Source: Larus michahellis (taxonomy: Eukaryota > Chordata > Aves > Charadriiformes > Laridae). From it: a stretch of 64,000 nt of DNA. Below, one piece after another: positions 1-16,802 of the stretch. Made by a program: the position numbers and the translations under genes. Position 1 is the first letter of the stretch; each line of letters opens with the position of its first letter. A model generated the notes under the pieces. That model made no database searches and was not told where the DNA came from. It saw nothing but the letters and a program-made list of their open reading frames with translations. The stretch lies in contig NC_133899.1 of the NCBI RefSeq assembly GCF_964199755.1, positions 1,364,001 through 1,428,000 on the forward strand, written 5' to 3'.

Positions 1-710
1 GACAAGAAACGAGGAACCTGTGTCTAGAGTTGTAGCTGCAAGGATTAGGTCTTCTGCAGTTAGTAGAAGCTGCACAGCCTGATTGCACATGCTTGGAAAC
101 GGCCTGGATTGGGACTTCCTTTTCCACCTGACAACTGCAGTGTTCATAGAATGAATCCCAACCTGATGGACTGCTGAAATGACAGCTTTCTCTGCTCAGA
201 GGCTGTCAAATGGTAGGATAATCCCATCAGTGGCTATTTTAATGTGTTTTAATTGTCTAAACTGTGGATTGCTTGTTTCATCTGTTTACTCAGTTCCTTG
301 TGGGAGAGAGGCAGCACGTAGTCCCAGAGCTTCTGGGGAGAAGAAGGGATTTAGGCAAGGCGATCTGCTTAGATTTATTTTATTTTTTTTTTCCCATTTC
401 TTTCTGCTTTGTACATGGCTAGTCTGCGACTGGCAATTTCTCCCTCCCAGCTTTGAGGCTTTAAAAACATTATTATTTTTTTTTGTTTCAGTACTTAAAT
501 GTTGTTTGTTCCCATGTTAAAAAGTTCAAGTGCTTACTGATTTTGGGCATGTCTCACTGGCACTTCTTCCTGGTCATGTCCCCTTCCTGCGTGTGATCCC
601 TGGAAGCGTATGAGCTCCAAGGGCACTGCCTGTTTCCTGCCTTCAGGTGCCAAAGCTGGAGTCCTTGTCTGAGTGTTTTTCTGTGAAATAAAGTTCCTGT
701 CTTGTTGGAT
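1..710 (+). other. TERF2: Probable 3' UTR end of an upstream + strand gene (TERF2 by gene order)
   Basis: No exon-like coding frame is visible here. The stretch is T-rich compared with its surroundings and ends at a canonical AATAAA at 687-692 followed by a GT/T-rich run, as at a vertebrate mRNA 3' end. In the human 16q22.1 order, the neighbour of TMED6 on this side is TERF2, transcribed in the same direction as TMED6, so this is inferred to be the TERF2 3' UTR. None of the TERF2 Myb domain is in the window, so the name rests on synteny only. Confidence 0.4.
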
Positions 711-3863
<3,153 letters not shown>

Positions 3864-4142
3864 CAGCACCCGGAACCGCGGGCAGGACCGGAGCCCACCC
3901 TGCAGCTGCCTGCAGCGCTTGGTAACTGAGCTGCCACTCTGCCCCTTGGCAGAGCAGGAGGGAAGGCTGAATCCTAGCTCAAGGATGAGGAAGGAGAGTT
4001 CACCCCATTCCTGCCTCTGGCTCTAGCCCTGCCTTGGCTGAAATCACCCTGACAGAAAAAAAGTGCGACGCAGTCACGTGAGCTTTGTGTGCTGGATCAG
4101 TTTGTCTTTAGTGTCCTAATGTGTCTTTTCTACCTGACACCC

Positions 4143-4148
4143 AATAAA
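4143..4148 (+). terminator. TMED6: TMED6 poly(A) signal
   Basis: AATAAA lies 280 nt downstream of the TMED6 stop codon, with GT-containing sequence after it. It gives a 3' UTR of roughly 300 nt that stops short of the NIP7 3' end. Confidence 0.8.
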
Positions 4149-4466
4149 GGAACCCTTGGCACACGCTCAATAGCGTGATCGCAGCCTGCTGTCCGTCCAT
4201 CCTCTGCAAGCCTGGGCGAAGCAAGTCCTGCCATGCAGGCAGCTGCCTGCCCCATCCCTCCCTCCCTGAAGCTCAGCTGCCAGCCTCCAATGGCTCACCC
4301 AGGGGCTATGGAGCCTCCCCTTGGCCTCGGTGCTTCCCCCCCTCTGGAGTCGTACCCCCGTGTGTTGCACTGTCTGAGGCACTGACCCAAGCAGCCAGAG
4401 ACCCACAGGCCCCCCTGCCCTGAGACTCCGCACTAGACAACAAGCACTCTGGGAGAAGGGAAAAAC

Positions 4467-4472
4467 TTTATG
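4467..4472 (-). terminator. NIP7: Candidate NIP7 poly(A) signal (CATAAA variant)
   Basis: No AATAAA on the minus strand lies close to the NIP7 stop codon. The hexamer CATAAA on the minus strand, 193 nt past the stop, is the best candidate. If used, the TMED6 and NIP7 transcripts end about 300 bp apart without overlapping. Confidence 0.4.
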
Positions 4473-4664
4473 TGACGGCAAGGGCAGGACTGGCACAGGA
4501 GGAGCTCCTCCTCGCATTGGCAGCAGCCCCCAGAGCACGTGGGGCTGCGTGCTGGCAGCTCCCAGCCCCTCCATCCTGCTTGGGCTCCTCCATGGCTTCC
4601 TGCACCACTGCTGCACTCATAGTGCAGGACAAGGTCCATTCTGGCCAGAAATGCTCAAGGTCCC

Positions 4665-5608
4665 TTAGGTCAGTGTGTCCTCATTCCGCACGTACTCCCC
4701 GACATCAGCCTGGTGGAACACCACGATGGCCATCGGGTCTACTTTCCGGCACTCCTGCGTGGACTTGGCGGCCACTCCAAAGCCCTGGGGGGATGAAGCA
4801 AAGGTGAGAGAGTTTTCCCCACACCCCAGCCCTGGAAAGCGCAGGGGTTGTGCCAACCACTCACCAGCGGGACGTCGGCCATGGAGTACACCACCACACC
4901 CTGGTACTGGGCTGTGTTCTCTGTGATGCGGCCCAGGCCTGACTTCAGGACGTGGTTGCCGTAGAGGAAGGACTGCTCGGAGCCCGGCTTCACCCACACC
5001 TTGTACTGCAAGAGAGGCCCAGAGCGGTGAGGGGCTGGAGGGCCCGCTGTGGGGCAGGGGGCTGGCTGGGGGGGCCGCGTCCCACCTTGGCGTAGGGGGC
5101 GAGGAAGTCCAGGGCCATGACGCTGAGCCGGAACTTCTGCGACTTGGTGAACTTCCCGAAGCAGGTGCCCAGCGACACCAGGTTGTCCCGGGGGATGCTC
5201 GTAGCCACCTTCAGCAGCTTCTCGCTACGGGGAGCGGGAGGGAGCAGAGCTGGAGCGGCTCCCGGGCCGGCAGCTGGCACCGGAGCCCCTCGCAGACACA
5301 ACCCCGCACACCCCCCCGCCGCCTCCCCCGGCCCCGCTCACCTCAGGTAGTAGACGCGGTCGCGGTGCAGGCGGAAGCAGTAGGTGCCATCGGGCCGGTC
5401 CACCAGCAGCTGGATGTTCTCACCGATGCTGCGGGGACAAACCCGGTGAGCCCGGCCCGGCCCCGCTCCCCTCTCCCGCCGCCGGCCCTCCCGGTCCCCG
5501 TCCCTTCCCCCCCGCACCGTGCCCCGTTCCCCCGCGGTCCCCGGCCCCTCACTATCGTCCCAGCTTCTCGAACAACGCCCGCGTCTCCGCCTCGGTGAGC
5601 GGCCGCAT
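4665..5608 (-). CDS. NIP7: 60S ribosome subunit biogenesis protein NIP7
   Basis: Five coding exons on the minus strand: 5553-5608, 5342-5428, 5086-5224, 4865-5005, 4665-4784. They give 180 residues, the same length as human NIP7. The protein starts [18 protein letters not shown] and ends NEDTLT. The N-terminal half carries the conserved [15 protein letters not shown] and [11 protein letters not shown] segments. The C-terminal half is a PUA RNA-binding domain with [17 protein letters not shown] and [11 protein letters not shown]. The family acts in the nucleolus in pre-rRNA processing and 60S (in humans also 40S) maturation, with FTSJ3 and Nop132 as partners. It is divergent from COG8, with only 108 bp between the start codons. 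Confidence 0.97.
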
Positions 5609-5716
5609 CGCCCCGCACCGCACACGCGGGGCCCGCGCCGGAACCGGAACCGGCGGAACGGGAAGCAGCGGCGAAGCGGAAGTGACGCGGCGGCCCATCG
5701 AGAGCGGGCGGCGGCC
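5609..5716. promoter_or_regulatory. Bidirectional NIP7/COG8 promoter core
   Basis: The two start codons are separated by 108 bp of CpG-rich DNA, so both 5' leaders and the promoter must lie within or around this segment. It contains several GGAA cores, among them CGGAAGTGACG at 5677-5687. That looks like an ETS site joined to a CRE-like half, typical of TATA-less housekeeping bidirectional promoters. The motif assignment is by eye. Confidence 0.75.
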
Positions 5717-8700
5717 ATGGCGGCGGAGGAGGTCCGGCTGTTGGCTTGGCTGCGCGGCCCGGCGGCGGCGGGGCCCGGCGGCCCCGAGCTCTCCGCCTAT
5801 GTGGCCGAGCTGGCGGCGCTGGGGCTGGCGGAGCTGGGGCGGGAGCCGGCGCGGCTGGCGGCGGAGCGGGCGCGGGTGGGGGCGGAGACGCGCCGCCTGG
5901 CCTTCGAGCATTACCGGGCCTTTATCCGCTCCGCCGAGTGCACCGGCCGCGCCGGCCGCGGCTTCGGCGGCATCGAGAGCCGCCTCGGCAGCTTGCTGGA
6001 CCGCCTGCCCGCCCTCCAGGACGCCTGCCGGTGCGGGGACGGGGACCGGGGTGGCGACACCTGCTAAGGGCTCGGGTGGGAGCTGGGGCCGGGGCAGGAG
6101 AGGCACGGGTGGAAGTGGGGGGACTGGCGGGGGGGCAGAAAGGAGCGGGGATGGGGTGAGGCTGGGACAGGGTCTGAGGGCACAGGAGCAGCCCTGGGCA
6201 CAGGGGAGGCCGGTGAGGGCTGGGCTGAGGGGAGTGAGAGGGATCCTGGTGCTGGGCCCAGTAAGGATCAGGGCCTGCTGGGACTGGGGGTAGAGGCAGC
6301 ACTTGGAGGGGGCTCTGAATAACGTTGGGGAGAAGCCAGCAGGGGTGGGAGGGTCCTGGGGTACACTCGCTGCAGGGGGGAGCCATGTGCTGATCCCATC
6401 TCAATCCCACAGGAACTTCATGCGCGATGCCGAGGAGATCGCCTGCAGCCGGCGCATGAACAGCCTGACGCTGAACCGGCACACGGAGATCCTGGAGATC
6501 CTCGAGATTCCACAGCTCATGGACACCTGTGTCCGCAACGGCTACTATGAGGAGGCACTGGAGCTTGCTGCCTATGTGCGCCGGCTAGAGAGGAAGCACA
6601 GCAGCATCCCTGTGATCCAGGTAGGCCCCGCTCTGCCACTGCCCTGCCACCATTCCATGCCCAGCCTCTGCAGCTCAGGCCTCTCTCCCACCCTAGGGCA
6701 TCGTGGATGAGGTGCGCCAGTCCACCCAGCTGATGCTGAACCAGCTCATCCAGCAGCTCCGCACCAACATCCAGCTGCCAGCCTGCCTGCGGGTCATTGG
6801 CTACCTGCGGCGCATGGATGTCTTCACGGAGGCTGAGCTGCGCATCAAGTTCTTGCAGGCGCGGGACGCCTGGCTGCGCTCCATCCAGGCCTCCATTCCC
6901 GATGATGATCCCTACTTCCACATCACCAAGACTATTGAGGCCTGCCGCGTCCACCTCTTCGACATCGTCACCCAGTATCGTGCCATCTTCTCCGACGAGG
7001 AGCCGCTCCTGCCCCCTGAGGGGCAGGCCCTCAACGAGGGGGCCATCTTCCATGGCTGGGTGCTGCAGAAGGTCTCCGAGTTTCTGCGGACGCTGGAGCG
7101 TGATCTCCAGCGTGGGGTGGGCAGCCGCCTGGACTCACTGTTGGGACAGTGCATGTACTTCGGCCTCTCCTTCAGCAGGGTGGGGGCCGATTTCCGTGGG
7201 CAGCTGGCTCCCCTCTTCCAGCGCGTGGCCGCCGACGCTTTCAGGAAGGCGGTGGAGGAGGCAGTGGAGAAGTTTCGTGAGGAGATGAATTCCTACACAC
7301 TTATCTCCGCCCCAGCTGTCCTGGGTGGCAGCGCAGGGGTGCCGGTGCCCACCGCTCAGCCGGGGACGCTGCAGCCACCCATGGTGCTGCTGGACTTCCC
7401 CCCCCTCGCCTGCTTCCTCAATGGCCTCCTCGTCGCCTTCAACGACCTGCGGCTCTGCTGCCCCGTCGCCCTGGCCCAGGACATCACCGCCTGCTTGGAG
7501 GATGCACTTGGCGAGGTGAGGCGCCAGGGGATGGAGCTGTGCCTTGTCCTGGGAGAACATGGGGACAGGCTCACCCTGCTCTGAGTAGTCATAGGATGAA
7601 GTTGTAGAATCATTGAGGTTCGAAAAGACCCTTAAGATCATTGAGTTAACACTGCAAAAGTCAACAACTAAACCATGTCCCTAAACACCACATCTACATG
7701 TCTTTTAAATACCTCCAGGGACTGGAGGTATGGAAATGGACGCAACCGTTTCCCTGCACAGCCTGTTCCAATGTTTGATAACCCTTTTGGTGTAGAAATT
7801 TTTCCTAATAGCCAATCCAAACCTTCCCTGGAACAACTTGATGCCGTTTTCTCTTGTCCTATTGCCTGTTCCTTGGGAGAAGAGACTGACACCCACCTGG
7901 CTACCCCCTCCTTTCAGGGAGCCGTAGAGAGCGATAAGGTCTCCCCTCAGCCTCCTCTTCTCCAGGCCGAACACCCCCAGCTCCCTCAGCCGCTCCTCCT
8001 CAGACTCGTTCTCCAGACCCCTCACCAGCTCCGTTGCCCTCCTCTGGACTCGCTCCAGAATCTCAATGTCTTTCCTGTAGTGAGGGGCCCAAAACCGGAC
8101 ACAGTATTTGAGGTGGGGCCTCGCCAGGGCCTTGCACAGGGGGGACGGTCACTGCCCCAGTCCTGCTGGCCACACTATTCCTGACACAAGCCAGGCTGCT
8201 CTTGGCCTCCTTTGCCACCTGGGCACGCTGCGGCTCATATTCATTCGGCCGATCCTTTTCCCCAGGCAGCTCTCCAGCTGCTCTTCCCCAGGCCTGTAGC
8301 ACTGCGTGGGGTTGTTGTGACCCAAGTGCAGGACCCAGTACTGAACCAGCTGAAGCACATACATCTGGCCTCAGGCCACCGATTCCCCTTGTCGCTGGAG
8401 TTGGGGGCTTGTCTGCAGGGATAGATGACTCTCTGGGGAATTAACGACTCTGCCTTTCCCTCCAGGTGACCAAAACCATCCTGGCCTTTCACCGTGCGGA
8501 GGAGGCGGCTTTCAGCGGGCGGGAGCAGGAGCTCTTCACCCAGTTCTGCACGGCCTTTCTGGAGGATCTGCTGCCTTACCTCAACCGCTGCCTCCAGGTC
8601 CTCTTTCCCCCGGCACAGATCGCGCAGGCGCTGGGTGAGACCCCAAAACTTGCAGCTCGGGGCGGGGAGAGCCACAGGCAGCTGTGGCTCCGCCACCATG

Positions 8701-9034
8701 AGACATACTGGGTCCTGTCTTGCTGTTGCCACCTCTGTGGTGGTTTCCCGTTGTCCGTGGGGTCCCCACCTGAGCCACCTCTCCCTGTCTGGCAGGTGTC
8801 CCCCCGACCCAGCTGCAGCGCTTTGGCCGCCTGGGCCGCATCGATGTCGATGTCCTCAGGGAGCCTCTGGCTTTCCTCCTGCCGGCACCGGGCGAGGAGG
8901 AGCCGGCCCCGGAGACCACCCCACGCCTGGAGACAGAAGAGGAGGCCATTCCCGGAGAAAGCGAGACAGCAGGACAGCAGGAAAGCCCCCCCGGGGGGGC
9001 TCTGCTGCCGGGCATCCCGGCGGCCACGGGGTAG
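5717..9034 (+). CDS. COG8: Conserved oligomeric Golgi complex subunit 8
   Basis: Five coding exons: 5717-6030, 6413-6620, 6697-7515, 8466-8634, 8796-9034, giving 582 residues (human 612). The first ATG is in good context (GCGGCCATGG). The Dor1-family body is highly conserved, for example [48 protein letters not shown] and [20 protein letters not shown]. The N terminus and the acidic, Pro/Gly-rich C-terminal tail (last exon) are divergent. COG8 belongs to lobe B of the COG tether and bridges the lobes for intra-Golgi retrograde vesicle docking; human loss causes a congenital glycosylation disorder (CDG-IIh). Intron 4 (7516-8465) holds a CR1 LINE. No AATAAA lies between its stop and the PDF start. 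Confidence 0.97.
7588..8395 (-). mobile_element. CR1 LINE, 5'-truncated, in COG8 intron 4
   Basis: About 800 bp matches the familiar 3' part of avian CR1 in reverse orientation: the end of the reverse transcriptase region and the 3' UTR. The 3' tail remnant is near 7588-7610 (GTAGAATCATTGAGG). The part around 8060-8330 contains the well-known GGGGCCCAAAAC and GGGGTTGTTGTGACCCAAG stretches. It has many substitutions and at least one small internal deletion, so it is an old copy. It fills most of the intron and does not touch splice sites. Confidence 0.9.
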
Positions 9035-9283
9035 CGGGACTACGGCTGGGCCGGGCTGTGTCACCCCGAGACCCCTGTCCCTTGGGTGTGAAGTGGCCCC
9101 CGGCCCCCCTGCCTGCCTTCCCCCGCCCAAAGAGCCTCCTGCCTGCACCGGGCAGCACCCCCCCGGCTCCCCCGCCTGCTGCCTGCACCGGGCGCTGCGC
9201 CTCCTCGCGGCCGCCAGGGGTCGCGCTCACGCCCCGCGGTGCCTCCAGGCGGCCACCGTAGCTGCGCGCGCAGGCCGGCCCCC
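9035..9283 (+). other. COG8-PDF spacer without a poly(A) signal
   Basis: These 249 bp separate the COG8 stop from the PDF start on the same strand. No AATAAA or ATTAAA is present. The GC content rises toward the PDF start as in a CpG island. The segment could be COG8 3' UTR, PDF promoter, or the inter-cistron part of one long transcript. Confidence 0.6.
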
Positions 9284-10133
9284 ATGGCGGCGGCGGGGCG
9301 GCTGCTGGCGGCGGGGCGGGCCCGGCCGGGACCCTCGGTCCGGCGGTGCGGGGACGCGGCGGGCTGGGGCGAGCGGGAGCGCTCGTACTGGCGGGCGTTG
9401 CGGCGGCGGGTGCTGGGGCCCCCCGCCCCGCCTTTCGCCGCCCCCTGCCAGGTGGGAGCCCCGGTGCTGCGGGCCGCCGCCGCCGCCGTCACCCCGGAGC
9501 GGCTGGGCGGCCCCGAGCTGCGGCGGCTGGCGGCGGCGCTGGCGGCCGGGCTGCGGAACGGGCCGTGCCTGGGGCTGAGCGCCCCGCAGCTGGGGGTGCC
9601 GCTGCGGGTCTTCGCCGCCGAGCTGTCCCCTGCCCGCTGCAGCCGGTACCCGCCGGAGCTGCGCCGCGCCCACCGCATCGAGCCCTTCCCGCTCCGCCTG
9701 CTCGTCAACCCCACGCTCCGCGTCCTCGACGCCCGCCTCGTCACTGGCCCTGAGGGCTGCACCAGCCTCAAGGGCTTCTCCGCCTACGTACCGCGACACT
9801 GGGCCGTCCACGTCTCCGGTACAAACCCCACCATTCCCCCGGGGGTTCTGCCCCGGGTGGGACCCCGTTCCTGCCCCCCACTGTCACACGGGTCTCCCCC
9901 TTTCTACCTCCATTACCACCCATCCCTTCCCTGGTGTCCGTTACCCCCCTCGACTACCCCTCTCCTGGGCAGCAGGCGTGGACGAGCACGGGGAGCCGGT
10001 GAGTTGGGAGGCGACAGGATGGGCCGCCCGCATCATCCAGCACGAGATGGACCACCTGGACGGGATCCTCTACATCGACCGGATGGACACCCGCACCTTC
10101 ACCAACGTCAGCTGGATGGAGCTCCTGGACTGA
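9284..10133 (+). CDS. PDF: Peptide deformylase, mitochondrial
   Basis: Two coding exons: 9284-9818 and 9976-10133, giving 230 residues (human 243). All three deformylase motifs are intact: motif 1 GLSAPQ (residues 97-102), motif 2 EGCTS (157-161) with the metal-binding Cys159, and motif 3 HEMDH (201-205) with the two metal-binding His and catalytic Glu202. The Arg/Ala-rich, nearly acid-free N terminus looks like a mitochondrial targeting peptide. The enzyme removes the formyl group from the initiator methionine of mitochondrially made proteins. The C terminus [13 protein letters not shown] matches the vertebrate form. It follows COG8 closely and converges on VPS4A. Confidence 0.96.
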
Positions 10134-10952
10134 CGCCCGCTGCCCCAGCAAGCAGGTGCCCAGCCGCCTCATCTCTCTGGATCGGGGCTGTGTTGGAGCC
10201 CTCGGTGGGTGCCCAGGCCCCGGGGCTCCTCCAGCGCGGCGCTGGGTGCCCATCCTTACCCTGGCGAAAGAAGCAGCGCGGAGCCATGTCCCCAGGGGGC
10301 TCCCACACAGTTTTATTGCAGCCAATACAGACTGTGAAGACTCGGTGTGGCTCCTGGCCCTTCCTGCTGTCCCTGCCCCTTGCACCTTAAATTATTTTAT
10401 TGATCTAGGAACGAGACCTGGCTGCGCTGGGTCGGGGCGGGGGGTGGGTGTGAGGGAGAAATTCCCCTCTCTGGGGCTTGTTTGGGAGCAGGGCAGGGCA
10501 GGCAGAGTCAGAGGTGCCACAGTGGAGATGGCGGCAGGCAGCAACCAGGGCCTGGAGCTGGGCACAATGGGGGCATCAGGATGGGGCTGGGGGCGGGGGG
10601 GCAGGCAGCAGGGGTGAGCCCGGCCTGGGGACACGCTGGCTGCGGGGCTGGGGGAGTCACCAGCTGGCAGGAGCCCTCGGGTCCCATCCCCAGGCTGGGG
10701 GCTGCTCCAAGCGCTGCATGCTGTGGCAGGGCAAAGCCCCGAGCAGCCCCGCACCTCCCTGCCACAGGCACAAATCCCTGTCCTGGGGCCAGGCAGCAGC
10801 TCTGGGGACTCCTGCCTGAAAGTGGCAGCAGCGGCAGAGCTGGAGGCCTTGGCCCTGGGGTGGTGGTAGGGGGGTGGGGGCTGGGCTGGCCCCCCTGCTG
10901 TGGTCAGAGCCTCAGGGAGGGGCTGGGCACTGGCTGAAGCTTTTGGATTGTT

Positions 10953-10958
10953 TTTATT
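10953..10958 (-). terminator. VPS4A: VPS4A poly(A) signal, proximal
   Basis: AATAAA on the minus strand, 331 nt past the VPS4A stop codon, inside an A/T-rich patch in otherwise GC-rich DNA. More distal minus-strand AATAAA copies lie at 10396-10401 and 10312-10317. Confidence 0.65.
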
Positions 10959-11001
10959 TTCATATAAACAAGACAGAACCCAAAGCAGCATTAATTTAAA
11001 A

Positions 11002-11007
11002 AATAAA
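11002..11007 (+). terminator. PDF: Candidate PDF poly(A) signal
   Basis: AATAAA on the plus strand 869 nt past the PDF stop, with no earlier plus-strand AATAAA noticed. It sits about 45 bp beyond the VPS4A minus-strand signal, so use of both gives antisense 3' ends. Confidence 0.45.
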
Positions 11008-11288
11008 AAAGAGCAGGAAGAAGAGTTGGGCGCAGCCAGGGGGAGCACCTGGCCACCCAGGCCATGCTCGAGGCCCCCCCCCAGTAGTGTCAGCCCCCCC
11101 GGGCCGTGCTCCCCGCGCCCCGCTGGGTGCTGCAGTGCGATGGGGTGAGTAGTGAGCGGAAAATGAACCTGTTTGGCACGGCCAGCGCAGTGGGGGGGGC
11201 TCGGCAGGGCACAGCTGGAGTGGTGGGGGGGCTCAGCAGGGCCCTGCCGGCACAGCTGCCCCAGCCCCATGCCCGGCCCCCCCTCCCC

Positions 11289-14805
<3,517 letters not shown>

Positions 14806-14809
<4 letters not shown>

Positions 14810-14814
14810 CTCAT
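14806..14814 (-). promoter_or_regulatory. Two-codon uORF overlapping the VPS4A start codon
   Basis: On the minus strand the leader reads ATG AGA TGA, and the TGA shares two bases with the VPS4A ATG. Ribosomes starting at the first AUG would terminate on top of the true start. This arrangement is compatible with leaky scanning or very short-range reinitiation. Use of the upstream AUG is not shown. Confidence 0.6.
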
Positions 14815-14849
14815 CGCCCGGTGTGGCCGCTCCTGGGGCGGCCCGGCCC

Positions 14850-14865
14850 GGCGGCGGCGGCGGCA

Positions 14866-14899
<34 letters not shown>
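14850..14899. repeat. GGC trinucleotide repeat in the VPS4A 5' region
   Basis: About 16 GGC units (GCC on the VPS4A sense strand) with one CAG-type interruption lie roughly 40-90 bp upstream of the VPS4A ATG, in the 5' UTR or core promoter CpG island. Such tracts are length-variable and hard to assemble. Confidence 0.8.
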
Positions 14900-15020
14900 G
14901 GCCCGTGGGACCGCCCGCGACTGCGGCTGTGCGCCACGGCGCCCCCTGCCGGCCCCCGCCGGAACCTGCGCCGCGGGCGGGGCCTCGCCGGGACGCGCCC
15001 CCGCCCCGCCCCGCCCGAGC

Positions 15021-15062
15021 ACCCACGTACACACACCCACGTACACACACCCACGTACACAC
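15021..15062. repeat. Short tandem repeat, 14-bp unit, three copies
   Basis: The unit ACCCACGTACACAC is repeated three times almost exactly and then degrades into CACACCC-type sequence to about 15100. It contains repeated ACGT cores. It lies in the VPS4A upstream region. Confidence 0.85.
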
Positions 15063-15152
15063 ACCCACACCCACACCCCCCCCACACCCCGAGACGCCCG
15101 TGACCACCGATGAGCCCCCCCTCCCCTCCCCGCAACGGCCACCCCCGGGGTG

Positions 15153-15535
15153 AACTGCCCCCCCCCCCCCCCCTCGACCGTCCCCGCTCCCACTTGGAGA
15201 GACACCCCCCGACCCCCCCCCAGCATCCCCACGCCGGGCTCTGCCCAGTACATCCCAGTCTCTCCCGTACTGGGCAGCCCATCACCTCCCCCCGCCACCC
15301 ACATGTGCTGTAGGGAATTAACTGCCCCCCCCCCGCCCCTCCCCTCGACCCCCCCCTGCTCCCACTTGGAGAGGCCCCCCCCAGCCCCCCCCCCCAAGCA
15401 CCCCCACGCCAGGCTCTGCCCAGTGCATTTACTGGGCAACCCATCACTTCCCCCCCAACACACACCATGTGCTGTACTGGGAATTAACTGTGTCGCCCCC
15501 CCACAGACACACACCCCCAGCCCCCCCCGAGTGAG
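15153..15535. repeat. Tandem repeat, about 166-bp unit, two full copies plus part of a third
   Basis: Copy 1 is 15153-15319, copy 2 is 15320-15485, and a fragment continues to about 15535. Each copy starts at AACTG followed by a long C tract. It then contains TCCCACTTGGAGAG, ACGCC(A/G)GGCTCTGCCCAGT, CCCATCAC and ATGTGCTGTA. C tracts and short segments vary between copies. Copy 1 contains a perfect 11-bp hairpin stem (15241-15251 with 15267-15277) that has decayed in copy 2. The array lies between the SNTB2 3' end and the VPS4A promoter. Confidence 0.85.
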
Positions 15536-16802
15536 ACTCGGAGACCCCAGAAAAGGCAATCTGATATAAATAGCGATTTACAAAGAATACAAAAATAGAA
15601 GGGGGTGAGCGGCACCCAGAGCCGGTGCAGCGGGGGGGAGGGGTGGGGGGTGGTGGTCGGGACCTGTAGTGCTTGTGTGCAAGCCGCAACCCCGGGCTGG
15701 GGGGGCTGGCACCCCACGGCATCCCCTGGGAACCCCCCCGGCACCCCCGGGCCGGCACAGCCCCACGGGAAGCAGAAAAATGTGCAGAGGAGTCTGGCTG
15801 AGGGGTAACGGGGCCTCAGCCGGGAGGGGGGAACCCTGGGGGGGGTCCCACTCCCGCCGTGCCCGGGGCTCCCCCCAGCACCCCGGCGTGCAGGAGCTGC
15901 CCCCCCTGAGGGGAGAGAAAGTACAAAAAGCGAAAGTGCATCAATCTACACGTCCTGCCCCAAACCCACAGGGGCCTGCGAGCCCCCCCAGCAGCATGGG
16001 GCCAGACCCACGTAGCAGCTCCCGGGCAGGGGGGCACAGGCTGCAGCATCTGGGGGGGCTGTGGGGACAGCACAGCTCGGGGGGTGGCAGCCCTGGGGGG
16101 CTCCCCGGGCAGCCCCGGCCCCTCGGCAGCAGCGACACAGTATTCGTTTTCTGGCTTTGGGAGGTTCGGGGGGTCACTGCTGCGCCTGCCCCAGCCCTGC
16201 GGGCACAAGGCGGGGGGGGCTGAGCCCCTGCCTGCACCCCAGGGAGGGCCACAGGGATGAGCCCCCCCCCCAGGGCTCAGGGCAGCCCCTTTTGTACCCA
16301 TGAGTGCCCCGAGTAAGACAAGTGTGTGTCCCCCACCCTGAGCGGGGCAAGGGGACCCCGTGCTGCAGCAATGGGGGGGGCTCATGGCCCAAGCCCCATC
16401 CCGTGCAGGGACAACGTGACCCCCTTTGGGGGGGGAAGTCCCAAGGCAGGGAGGGTGCTGGCTCCCCCAGACGTGGGTGGGGGGAACTCCTGGGGTCCCC
16501 CAGTGCAGGGGGGCCAGGCTCGCCCCCCTCCAAGGCACAGGCGGTGAGATCAGTGATGGCTTCAGGCCCAGGGGAATTAAAGCTGGTGTCTGTGCCCCGG
16601 CCCCCCCGGCACCGCGGGGGCCAGGACCGCTGGTGTGGAGCAGGAGAGGCTCACCCCCCGCCCAGGGCAGCCGTCCTGCCATAGCCCCGGAGAATCCCAG
16701 CCCTGGCAAGGCACTGGTGGGGCAGGAGGGGCGATGGGGGGGGTCCCTCCGCTTTTCCTGGCTGGTTTGTGATGAGGGCAGGCGGGTGGGGGCCGGGGCC
16801 AC
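15536..16802 (-). other. SNTB2: Probable SNTB2 3' UTR
   Basis: No coding exon is visible downstream of the SNTB2 stop. The stretch is C/G-homopolymer-rich. An A/T-rich patch at 15555-15600 (minus-strand TGTAAATCGCTATTTATAT) resembles a 3' UTR end, but no AATAAA was found there. The 3' end position is therefore uncertain. Confidence 0.45.

Larger units (their letters stand above)
10134..11288. other. Shared 3' UTR territory of PDF (+) and VPS4A (-)
   Basis: No coding exon. Three minus-strand AATAAA hexamers (10953-10958, 10396-10401, 10312-10317) lie downstream of the VPS4A stop. The only plus-strand AATAAA seen downstream of PDF is at 11002-11007. The PDF signal thus lies beyond the nearest VPS4A signal, so the two 3' UTRs are predicted to overlap. 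Confidence 0.6.

Noticed and set aside
7675-8444. Open frames in COG8 intron 4 as extra COG8 exon or separate gene
   Set aside because: The sequence is an antisense CR1 LINE copy, and the COG8 exons on either side join in phase without it.
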